Shown in pieces: positions 8,095-15,000 of a stretch of 33,689 nucleotides of DNA. The DNA is from Verrucomicrobiia bacterium (GTDB lineage Bacteria; Verrucomicrobiota; Verrucomicrobiia; Limisphaerales; UBA11358). The notes beneath the pieces were generated by a model that had not been told where the DNA came from, searched no databases, and saw nothing but the letters and a program-made list of their open reading frames with translations. The position numbers were made by a program, and so were the translations under genes. The stretch is taken from contig JARLJW010000108.1 of assembly GCA_031290985.1 (NCBI GenBank), positions 1 to 33,689 of the forward strand, in the 5' to 3' direction. The stretch's first letter is position 1. Every line of letters begins with the position of its first letter.

Positions 8095-8491
8095 GTATCT
8101 TGTGGTGGATGGTCATGCCGTGGCGTACTACGGTTACGTCCGCCCCACCCGCGACCTTGATGTCTGGGTGGCGGTCTCCGAGCATAACGCGGCGCGGTTG
8201 GTACAGGCGGTAAAATCATTTTTTGCAGGTGCGGAACTGCCGGGACTGTCGCCAGCATGGTTTTTGGATGCGGAAAATGTCACGCGTTTCGGTGCGGTGC
8301 CGAACCTGATAGAAATCCTCCCAAAAATATCGGGCGGTGAATTCGCCGGGGCCTTTGCCCGCAGGGTCACCACAGAAGTTGATGGCCAGCAGGTAAATTT
8401 AATTTGCTTGGACGATTTGATCGCAAACAAGCAGGCGAGCGCACGGTTAAAAGACCTCGCCGACGTGGAACAACTTAAAGCTGAAAACTGA
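8027..8491 (+). CDS. Nucleotidyltransferase-fold protein (DUF6036/AbiEii-like)
   Basis: This 154-residue protein has the minimal nucleotidyltransferase pattern: 'VEYLVVDGHAVAYYGYVRPT' followed by 'RDLDVWVAV', with D43 and D45 as the metal-binding DxD. The usual first motif hG[G/S] is VDG here (D28-G29), replacing the first glycine, which may weaken activity. The C-terminal 'LICLDDLIANKQASARLKDL' matches the family. Members often act as toxins or partners of toxins. Its stop overlaps the cysH start (TGATG at 8489-8493 region), so cysH translation may be coupled to it. The base composition of the first half looks less GC-rich than that of the neighbouring cys genes, consistent with later insertion. 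Confidence 0.75.
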   Translation: MDPSHLSNDFREFLTCLNEAGVEYLVVDGHAVAYYGYVRPTRDLDVWVAVSEHNAARLVQAVKSFFAGAELPGLSPAWFLDAENVTRFGAVPNLIEILPKISGGEFAGAFARRVTTEVDGQQVNLICLDDLIANKQASARLKDLADVEQLKAEN

Positions 8492-9165
8492 TGACCGCCG
8501 AACAAATCAAAAATGCGAACGCCGAACTGCGTTCCCAGCCGCCGCTGGAAATCATCCGCTGGGCCATCGCGCAGGCCAAGGGCCGGGCGATTGTGTCCAC
8601 GAATTTCCGCCCGTACGAGGCGGTGATCCTGCATCTCGCCACACAGGTGCAGCCGGACATCCCGGTGCTGTGGGTGGACCACGGCTACAACCGCCCCGCG
8701 ACGTACCGGCATGCCGAAGAACTGAAAAAATTGCTCAAGCTGAACATTAAGGCCTTCATCCCCAAGCTGACCGCCGCGCATTATGACGCCGCGTTTGGCG
8801 GAATGCCCGAGCCGACGCCGGAAAACGAGGACCGCATCAAGGCCTTCAGCACCACGATGAAACTGGAGCCCTTCCAGCGTGGCATGAAGGAACTCGCCCC
8901 GGTCGTCTGGATCACCGCACTGCGCAAGGTGCAGAATCCCAACCGCGCCGGGCTGGATATCGTGGTGGAGGATGCAAATTTTCATTCACTGAAAGTCAGC
9001 CCGGTGTTCAACTGGAGCGATGCCGAGATGGAAGATTATCTGACACAGCACCATCTGCCCAACGAATGGGATTATTTTGACCCCGCCAAGGCGGATGACA
9101 AACGCGAATGCGGTCTGCATGCCAGTTGGGGTGGCAAAGCGGTTGAAGGCGGGGCTGGGATCTAG
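8491..9165 (+). CDS. cysH: Phosphoadenylyl-sulfate reductase family protein (CysH)
   Basis: This 224-residue cytoplasmic PP-loop protein reduces activated sulfate to sulfite with thioredoxin. The catalytic cysteine C207 lies in the diagnostic 'KRECGLH' near the C-terminus. The sequence 'FSTTMKLEPFQRGMKEL' occupies the place where APS reductases carry the CC pair of their [4Fe-4S] cluster. That pair is absent, which points to the PAPS-using type. No APS kinase (cysC) domain is found in this window. It starts at ATG 8491, overlapping the previous stop by one base. A 94-bp spacer separates it from cysD. Confidence 0.88.
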   Translation: MTAEQIKNANAELRSQPPLEIIRWAIAQAKGRAIVSTNFRPYEAVILHLATQVQPDIPVLWVDHGYNRPATYRHAEELKKLLKLNIKAFIPKLTAAHYDAAFGGMPEPTPENEDRIKAFSTTMKLEPFQRGMKELAPVVWITALRKVQNPNRAGLDIVVEDANFHSLKVSPVFNWSDAEMEDYLTQHHLPNEWDYFDPAKADDKRECGLHASWGGKAVEGGAGI

Positions 9166-9214
9166 GCTCCGGCAGCTTGGAACGAACGCCATGCACCGCC
9201 CCGGATCCAAAATT

Positions 9215-9250
9215 TATCTGTGTCCATCCATGTCCATCTGTGGTTAAAAT
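9215..9250. repeat. Short 10-bp-period intergenic repeat before cysD
   Basis: On the minus strand the spacer reads CACAGATGGA, CATGGATGGA, CACAGATAAA: three units of period exactly 10. On the plus strand TGTCCATC occurs at 9221 and 9231. The element ends 10 bases before the cysD start codon. I recall similar CACAGATGGA-type words between genes of several unrelated bacterial phyla; the role is unknown. Confidence 0.5.
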
Positions 9251-9259
9251 CTTTTTCCG

Positions 9260-10198
9260 ATGAGTTCATACCATCTTGACCATTTGCAGTTTTTGGAGAC
9301 GGAAGCGATTCACGTGATGCGTGAAGTCGCGGCCGAATTCGAGCGCCCCGCCCTGCTCTTTTCCGGCGGCAAGGACTCCATCTGCCTGCTGCGCCTCGCC
9401 GAAAAGGCGTTCCGCCCCTCCGACATCCCCATGCCGTTCCTGAACGTCGAGACCGGCCACGAATTTCCCGAACTCATCGAGTTCCGCGACCGGCGCGCGA
9501 AGGAACTCGGCGCGAAGCTCATCGTCCGCACGGTGGATGAGGCGTTTGCCAAGGGCATCGCGCAGCCGACGCCCGGCCAGGTCAGCCGCAACCAGTTGCA
9601 AACCCCGGTTCTGCTCGGCGCGATTGAAGAATTTCAATTCGACTGCGCCATCGGCGGCGCGCGGCGGGATGAGGAAAAGGCCCGGGCCAAAGAACGCTTC
9701 TTCAGCTTCCGTGATTCGTTCGGCCACTGGGACCCGAAAAACCAGCGCCCGGAAATCTGGAACGTTTACAACGCCCGCGTGAATCCCGGTGAAAACATGC
9801 GCGTGTTTCCGCTCTCCAACTGGACGGAGATGGACGTCTGGGAATATATCAAACGCGAAAAGCTCGCCGTGCCGAACCTTTATTTCAGCCACGAGCGCGA
9901 CTGCTTCTGGCGCGGCGGCCAATGGCTGCCGGTGCCGCCCGCGCACAGCGACTCGGCCAGGCCCGATCCGTTTGCGGGGGCGCGGCCCAAACCGAACGAG
10001 CCGGTCAAGAAAATGATCGTCCGCGTCCGCACCATCGCCGACATGATCAGCACGGGCATGATCGAATCCCAGACGGATACGATCGACGACATCATCGCCG
10101 AAGTCGCCGCCGCGCGCGTGACCGAGCGCGGCACCCGCGCCGATGACAAGGCCAGCGAGGCCGCGATGGAAGACCGCAAAAAAGCCGGATATTTCTGA
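9260..10198 (+). CDS. cysD: Sulfate adenylyltransferase subunit 2 (CysD)
   Basis: This 312-residue subunit of ATP sulfurylase adenylylates sulfate to APS. The PP-loop motif SGGKDS is at residues 35-40, and the conserved blocks 'NVETGHEFPELIEFRD', 'GGARRDEEKARAKERFFSF' and 'PLSNWTEMDVWEYI' are present. The C-terminal segment after 'ARPKPNEPVKKM' matches the usual tail. Length is typical (about 300). It is followed after five bases by cysN, its GTPase partner, so the pair is co-transcribed. Confidence 0.95.
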   Translation: MSSYHLDHLQFLETEAIHVMREVAAEFERPALLFSGGKDSICLLRLAEKAFRPSDIPMPFLNVETGHEFPELIEFRDRRAKELGAKLIVRTVDEAFAKGIAQPTPGQVSRNQLQTPVLLGAIEEFQFDCAIGGARRDEEKARAKERFFSFRDSFGHWDPKNQRPEIWNVYNARVNPGENMRVFPLSNWTEMDVWEYIKREKLAVPNLYFSHERDCFWRGGQWLPVPPAHSDSARPDPFAGARPKPNEPVKKMIVRVRTIADMISTGMIESQTDTIDDIIAEVAAARVTERGTRADDKASEAAMEDRKKAGYF

Positions 10199-10203
10199 TT
10201 GCT

Positions 10204-11550
10204 ATGCCCAATACGCAGCACCCCATCGAACTTTTGCGCTTCAACACCTGCGGCAGTGTTGATGACGGCAAGTCCACGCTCATCGGCCGCTTGCTGTACG
10301 ATTCCAAGTCGTTGATGGAAGACCAGGTCGAGGCGCTGGAAAAATCCGCCGCCATCACCGGCGGCGGCATGATCAATCTCGCCAACCTCACGGACGGCCT
10401 CCGCGCCGAACGCGAGCAAGGCATCACGATCGACGTCGCCTACCGCTATTTCGCCACGCCCAAACGCAAGTTCATCGTCGCCGACACGCCGGGGCATGTG
10501 CAATACACGCGCAACATGGTCACCGGCGCTTCCAACGCGAACCTTTCCATCGTGCTGGTGGATGCGCGCCAGGGAGTCATCGAGCAGACCCGCCGGCACA
10601 CATACATCGCCGCGTTGCTCGGCATCCCCCACCTCGTCATCGCCATCAACAAGATGGACCTCGTGGATTGGAAGCAGGAACGCTTCCAGGAGATCCGGGA
10701 TGAAATCGAGGATTTTCTGCCCAAGCTTGACGTGTTCCGCGATGTGAAATTCATCCCCATCAGCGCCTTGAACGGCGACAACGTGGTGGACACCTCGAAA
10801 CACACGCCCTGGTATGAAGGTCCCAATCTGCTGGCGCATCTGGAGACCGTCCATATCGCGAGCGACTGGAACCTGAACACCTTCCGCTTCCCCGTGCAAT
10901 GGGTGAACCGCCCCAACGATCCCACCAACCCTTCGCTGCATGATTTTCGCGGCCTCAGCGGCCAGATCGCCAGCGGCATCGTACGCAAGGGCCAGCCGGT
11001 CGTGATCCTGCCCATCGGCATCAAGACGACGATCAAGGACATCTGGACCTATGACGGCTCCATGGCCGAGGCGTTCTGCCCGCAATCGGTGACGCTTTGC
11101 CTCGAACACGACATCGACGTGAGCCGCGGCGACATGATCGTCGGCCTGGAAAATCTGCCGGGCCAGGGCGCGGAATTAACCGCCCGGGTTTGCTGGATGC
11201 ACCTGCGTCCGTTGCTGGCCGGCAAAAAATATCTCCTCAAACACACGACCCAGACGGTGCAGGCGGTCGTGACACAGATCGAAAGCAAAATCAACTTTGA
11301 CACGCTGGAATTGGAACCGGCGCCGGTCAAAGCCGATCCCCAAACACCCGCTTTCGCGCTGGCGATGAACGACATCGGCGTCATCAAGCTCAAGACCGCG
11401 AAGCCGATCGTGTTCGACGGTTACAGCACCAACCGGCTGACCGGTTCGTTCATCCTGATCGAGCAAGGCACCAATGCGACGGTGGCGGCCGGGATGTTGT
11501 CCGCCCCCATCGAACCGGTGAAGCCGGAGTATACGGACTTCGCAATCTGA
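10204..11550 (+). CDS. cysN: Sulfate adenylyltransferase subunit 1, GTPase (CysN)
   Basis: This 448-residue EF-Tu-like GTPase drives APS synthesis by CysD through GTP hydrolysis. G1 is 'GSVDDGKST' at residues 17-25, G3 is DTPGH at 94-98 and G4 is NKMD at 149-152. Two beta-barrel domains follow. The protein ends after the barrels, so it is an unfused CysN without the C-terminal APS kinase found in CysNC fusions. It is the last gene of the cys cluster, with a strong hairpin 46 bases after its stop. Confidence 0.95.
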   Translation: MPNTQHPIELLRFNTCGSVDDGKSTLIGRLLYDSKSLMEDQVEALEKSAAITGGGMINLANLTDGLRAEREQGITIDVAYRYFATPKRKFIVADTPGHVQYTRNMVTGASNANLSIVLVDARQGVIEQTRRHTYIAALLGIPHLVIAINKMDLVDWKQERFQEIRDEIEDFLPKLDVFRDVKFIPISALNGDNVVDTSKHTPWYEGPNLLAHLETVHIASDWNLNTFRFPVQWVNRPNDPTNPSLHDFRGLSGQIASGIVRKGQPVVILPIGIKTTIKDIWTYDGSMAEAFCPQSVTLCLEHDIDVSRGDMIVGLENLPGQGAELTARVCWMHLRPLLAGKKYLLKHTTQTVQAVVTQIESKINFDTLELEPAPVKADPQTPAFALAMNDIGVIKLKTAKPIVFDGYSTNRLTGSFILIEQGTNATVAAGMLSAPIEPVKPEYTDFAI

Positions 11551-11595
11551 GCGGAATCCGCCGGATTAAAACAGTTCTGACAGCAGATCCTCAAT

Positions 11596-11619
11596 GGCGG
11601 CTTTCCGAAGAAAGCCGCC
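11596..11619. terminator. Bidirectional hairpin between cysN and the PhyH gene
   Basis: A perfect 10-bp stem (11596-11605 and 11610-11619, GGCGGCTTTC/GAAAGCCGCC) closes a four-base loop. On the minus strand the loop is UUCG closed by C-G, the exceptionally stable cUUCGg tetraloop. It lies between two convergent genes. Neither side has a clear U-tract. Confidence 0.6.
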
Positions 11620-11662
11620 TAAATCTTGCACTGTTGCGGCACCCGGTAGGCGGCCAGCCGGA

Positions 11663-12484
11663 TCAGATCGATTCTTTCTTCTTGTCCGGGAACGGGCCCC
11701 AGTTCGCCTCCGTGTCCCCGGCGTGATCGTAAATGTTCCTGCCGGCCTTCAAGAATGGCGTGGCCATCGCCCACGGCTTGCCATCGGGGCGGTTGATCGG
11801 CGCGCCGCTGTACTGTGGCAGATAGATGCGACGCATCCGGTTGGTTTTATTCGGACCACTGCGATGAAAGACGAAGCTGTCAAACGCCACGATGCTGCCA
11901 GCCGGAACGATCAATGGATCTCCGGGATCAGATCCGGTGTAGCCGATGAGATCGTTTGAGCCCTCTTCCTTCTGGTGATCAATGATTTTGCCACGCGTGC
12001 CGGCACGGGAATGCGGCAGGATATACACCGTGCCGTTCTCCTCGTTCACCGCATCCAGCGTGCACCAGCAGGTGACGTAAGGTTTGTGCTGGGTCGTCGG
12101 GTCATACCATTTCACATAGCCGCTGTCCTGGTGCCAGGAAAACTTCATCCCCTGCTCCGCGCCTTTCACCACCCATTGTTCATGAAACAACTGGGCGTCC
12201 GGCCCGACCGTCGCCTCTGCCACCTTCGCCATCAGATCACTGAAAATGAACTGGTAAAGCCGGTTGCTCAACCGGTAGCGGTTGTTGATGAAATAGCGCT
12301 TTCCGCGGTGCGTGATGCCAACAGACTGGACGTTCTTGGAATCCATCAGCGCATCCATGTAGCCGATGTAATAGGAACATTCCTCGCGCAGCATCTCCAG
12401 CATCGCGGGCGGGATGACGGCGGGCAGAATCATGTAGCCCTCGGTTTGATACAGGTCGCGTTGGGCCTGGGAGACAGTGATCAT
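11663..12484 (-). CDS. Phytanoyl-CoA dioxygenase (PhyH) family protein
   Basis: This 273-residue Fe(II)/2-oxoglutarate-dependent oxygenase has the facial triad as H118 and D120 in 'FSWHQDSGYVKWY' and the distal H207 in 'FVFHRSGPN', with a candidate 2-oxoglutarate-binding arginine near 216. All expected metal ligands are present, so it should be active. The substrate cannot be inferred. It is divergent from an AraC-type regulator with only 73 bases between starts, so the regulator probably controls it. The start is ATG 12482-12484. Confidence 0.85.
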   Translation of the reverse strand: MITVSQAQRDLYQTEGYMILPAVIPPAMLEMLREECSYYIGYMDALMDSKNVQSVGITHRGKRYFINNRYRLSNRLYQFIFSDLMAKVAEATVGPDAQLFHEQWVVKGAEQGMKFSWHQDSGYVKWYDPTTQHKPYVTCWCTLDAVNEENGTVYILPHSRAGTRGKIIDHQKEEGSNDLIGYTGSDPGDPLIVPAGSIVAFDSFVFHRSGPNKTNRMRRIYLPQYSGAPINRPDGKPWAMATPFLKAGRNIYDHAGDTEANWGPFPDKKKESI

Positions 12485-12530
12485 GGTGAGAGTCTGGCAA
12501 AAAAGGGTGGAACCATCTTCTCATTTTAGC

Positions 12531-12544
12531 GATGACTTGTTATC
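12531..12544. promoter_or_regulatory. Imperfect palindrome between the PhyH and AraC-type genes
   Basis: GATGAC-TT-GTTATC is a 14-bp inverted repeat with one mismatched pair, 13 bases upstream of the AraC-type gene start. Its position suggests an autoregulatory or divergent operator. The evidence is the symmetry alone. Confidence 0.3.
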
Positions 12545-12557
12545 ATTTTTTGTCGCG

Positions 12558-13361
12558 ATGCGCCAAAACCTCAACCTGCCCGCCGGCCTGGACGGCAACC
12601 TGTGGCACTACCGCCACCAGGGCCGCAACGCCATGCACCGGCACGCCGAACTGGAATTGAACCTGGTCACCGCCGGCACCGGGCTTTACCTGCTTGAAAA
12701 CCGCAAGTACGAGATCCGGCGCGGCGACCTGCTCTGGCTCTTCCCGGCGCAGGAACACGTCCTGGTGGAGCAATCCGCGGACTTCGGAATGTGGATTGGG
12801 GTCTTCAAGCCCAAGGCGGTGGCGCGCATCGCCACGGATGCGGACGCGAAAATCCTGCGCCAAAGAGATCCCGCCGGAGAATTTTGCCGCCGGCTCCCCC
12901 AGCCCGCCTTGGCCAGGCTGGAACAGTTGTTCCCCGACATTGTCGCCACGCAAACGCAGCCGGGACTGTTTAATGCCGGTCTGGCTTACGCCCTGTTGAA
13001 CGCGTGGGAATATTTCGAGCATGCGGCCGATGTGCCGGTGCGCGATGTGCATCCCGCCGTGGAGAAGGCCGCGCGCATCATCCGACATGAGAGCAACCTG
13101 CTGGGGCTGGATGAAATCGCGCGCCGCGCCGGCTTGAGCGCGCACCGGTTGAGCCGGCTGTTCAAACAACAAACGGGCGTGGCTCTCGTGGATTTTCGCA
13201 ACCGGCAGCGGGTGGAGAAATTCATGGAACTCTACGGCACCGGGCAGCGCCGGACCATGTTGGATGCCGCATTGGAAGCAGGCTTCGGAAGTTACGCGCA
13301 GTTTTACCGTGTCTTCAAGCACGTCACCGGCACGCCCCCCAAAAGCCACCGGCGGCGGTAA
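12558..13361 (+). CDS. AraC-family transcriptional regulator with cupin sensor domain
   Basis: This 267-residue protein has an N-terminal cupin-like sensor (about 20-85: 'MHRHAELELNLVTAGTG', 'EIRRGDLLWLFPAQEH') and a C-terminal double helix-turn-helix (about 170-265: 'LLGLDEIARRAGLSAHRLSR' and 'AALEAGFGSYAQFYRVFKHV'). Such proteins usually bind a sugar or small metabolite and activate catabolic genes at paired direct half-sites about two helical turns apart. ATG 12558 was chosen; the frame is open to 12477 but that part overlaps the PhyH start. Its end lies 11 bases from the end of the long pectin/uronate gene run. Together with the 21-bp-spaced element found upstream of uxaE and the pectate lyase, this makes it a candidate regulator of those genes. 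Confidence 0.9.
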   Translation: MRQNLNLPAGLDGNLWHYRHQGRNAMHRHAELELNLVTAGTGLYLLENRKYEIRRGDLLWLFPAQEHVLVEQSADFGMWIGVFKPKAVARIATDADAKILRQRDPAGEFCRRLPQPALARLEQLFPDIVATQTQPGLFNAGLAYALLNAWEYFEHAADVPVRDVHPAVEKAARIIRHESNLLGLDEIARRAGLSAHRLSRLFKQQTGVALVDFRNRQRVEKFMELYGTGQRRTMLDAALEAGFGSYAQFYRVFKHVTGTPPKSHRRR

Positions 13362-13372
13362 ATGGCAGCGAC

Positions 13373-14227
13373 CTATGCGGCCAGCTTCCGCCACAACTTG
13401 TCGATTTCGCCGCGCAAAACTTTGGCCTCCTCCCAACTGTTCGGAAACGTCGAGAGCGCGTAGCCGCCTTCCACGGGACCAAGTTCCGGGCAGATGAAGA
13501 TTTCGCGTCCCGAATCCTTGTTGCCATCGAGCCAGCATTTGAGCAGCGCCTCGGCGAAGGGCAGCCAGTCTTTGACTTCTTGCGTCAGATTGCCCCGGCC
13601 ATCCGTGATGGGCACCTGCGCATGATGGCCGTTGAACGGACGAAAGTGAAACTGCTGGGCGTGCTGGATCAGGTCTGGGCGCACGAGCAGACGTTGCGCA
13701 AAATTCTCCGGCACAAGATGTTTCACGACGGCAAAATGTGAGAAGTCCACCGCGAGCGGCAGCAGCTCACCGGTCGCCCGCTGGTAGGCGTCGCAGAGGG
13801 CGTAGTGCTTTTCGGGCGTTTCCGTGCACGTACCGCGATGCGTCTCTATGCCCGGAACGACGCCGATGCGCTTGCCTTCACGGTTGAGCAGCAGTGCGAG
13901 TTCAAGCGCCTCGGCCGGCGGCGTATCGTGGGCAGCGAGCTGCACATTGACATGAACGGCACCGCAGTCCTTTTGTTCCTGAAGCAAGCGGGGAAAATCC
14001 GCCGCATTGCCAGACGCCATGCCGCCGACAAAAATCAAGCCGTGCCGTTGGCATCCCTCGCCCAGTTCCGGGCTGCCGCCCCAGCAGACGCCGTCAAAGC
14101 CGGCGGCCCTGATCGCGGCCAGCTTTTGATCCAAGGTCCATTCGGCGGCCTTGGTCGGATGCCCCATGAACGTCCACAGATTGGCGATGTGGCGAAGAAC
14201 GGGTTTGTCCCCGGGATTTTTCATCAT
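13373..14227 (-). CDS. Sugar phosphate isomerase/epimerase-like TIM-barrel protein
   Basis: This 284-residue protein resembles the xylose-isomerase-like TIM-barrel (AP endonuclease 2) superfamily. Visible blocks are 'LWTFMGHPTKAAEWTLDQKL', 'AAIRAAGFDGVCWGGSPELG', 'VVPGIETHRGTCTETPEKHY', 'LPLAVDFSHFAVV', 'HFRPFNGHHAQVPITDGRGN' and 'IFICPELGP'. E, D, H and E residues at strand ends fit a divalent-metal site. It starts at ATG 14225-14227, overlapping the SDR stop (TGATGATG), and is the last gene of the operon. A role in isomerising or epimerising the sugar acid or its keto product is inferred. Confidence 0.75.
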   Translation of the reverse strand: MMKNPGDKPVLRHIANLWTFMGHPTKAAEWTLDQKLAAIRAAGFDGVCWGGSPELGEGCQRHGLIFVGGMASGNAADFPRLLQEQKDCGAVHVNVQLAAHDTPPAEALELALLLNREGKRIGVVPGIETHRGTCTETPEKHYALCDAYQRATGELLPLAVDFSHFAVVKHLVPENFAQRLLVRPDLIQHAQQFHFRPFNGHHAQVPITDGRGNLTQEVKDWLPFAEALLKCWLDGNKDSGREIFICPELGPVEGGYALSTFPNSWEEAKVLRGEIDKLWRKLAA

Positions 14228-15000
14228 CAAAAGCCGATGGCCGCACCACCATCCACGGGCAGCACGACACCGGTCACAAATTTTGCCGCCGGGCTGCACA
14301 AGTAAACTGCCGCCCAGCCGATGTCATCCGGCTCGCCAAACTTGTTCATGGGCGTGCGACCAATAATCTTCGCCTTGCGCGCGGGATCGCCGCTCAACGC
14401 CTTGTCCAGCATCGCCGACGCGATCCAGCCGGGGGCGATGGCATTGACGCGCACGCCGTGCGGTCCCCATTCCGTTGCCAATGAACGCACCACGCCCACA
14501 TAGGCGGACTTCGCCGCCGAATACGCCACCACGAGAGGGATGCCAAAGAGTGACGCCATTGACGCAGTGAACAGCACGCTGCCGGATTTGCGCTCGATCA
14601 TGCGGCGGCCCGCCTCCCGCGTGAGCGCGAACGCGCCGAAGAGGTGCGTCTGGATCACGGCGGCGAATTCCGCATCGCTGGTTTCGACCGACGGCTTTTT
14701 GAGATGCACACCGGCGTTGTTGATGAGGATCGAAACCGGTCCGGCAAGCTTTTCGGCCTTGTCCACCAGGGCGGGCGCGGTATCCAGCTTGGTCACATCA
14801 CCGACGACAATGAACGCATTCTTGCCCAGCGACGCGCAGGCTTTTTCCAGTTCTTCCTTGCGGCGGCCGACAAGCACGACTTTCGCCCCCGAGGCGACGA
14901 GGCAGCGCGCCATGCCGAGGCCGAGGCCGGTGCCACCGCCGGTAATAAGGGCGACTTGCCCGGTGAGGTCGAAGGCGGAATTGTTTTTTGATTTGTTCAT
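14227..15000 (-). CDS. SDR-family oxidoreductase (sugar-acid dehydrogenase-like)
   Basis: This 257-residue classical short-chain dehydrogenase has the cofactor motif TGGGTGLG at 20-27, NNAG at 94-97 and the catalytic S147, Y160 and K164 ('YSAAK'). The C-terminal 'TGVVLPVDGGAAIGF' is standard. It is most like the gluconate 5-dehydrogenase/KduD-type branch, so a 2-keto-3-deoxy sugar acid or aldonate is a plausible substrate. Its ATG overlaps the stop of the UxaA-type large subunit (ATGA at 14997-15000). Context with dehydratases and an aldolase suggests that it oxidises or reduces an intermediate between them. Confidence 0.88.
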   Translation of the reverse strand: MNKSKNNSAFDLTGQVALITGGGTGLGLGMARCLVASGAKVVLVGRRKEELEKACASLGKNAFIVVGDVTKLDTAPALVDKAEKLAGPVSILINNAGVHLKKPSVETSDAEFAAVIQTHLFGAFALTREAGRRMIERKSGSVLFTASMASLFGIPLVVAYSAAKSAYVGVVRSLATEWGPHGVRVNAIAPGWIASAMLDKALSGDPARKAKIIGRTPMNKFGEPDDIGWAAVYLCSPAAKFVTGVVLPVDGGAAIGF

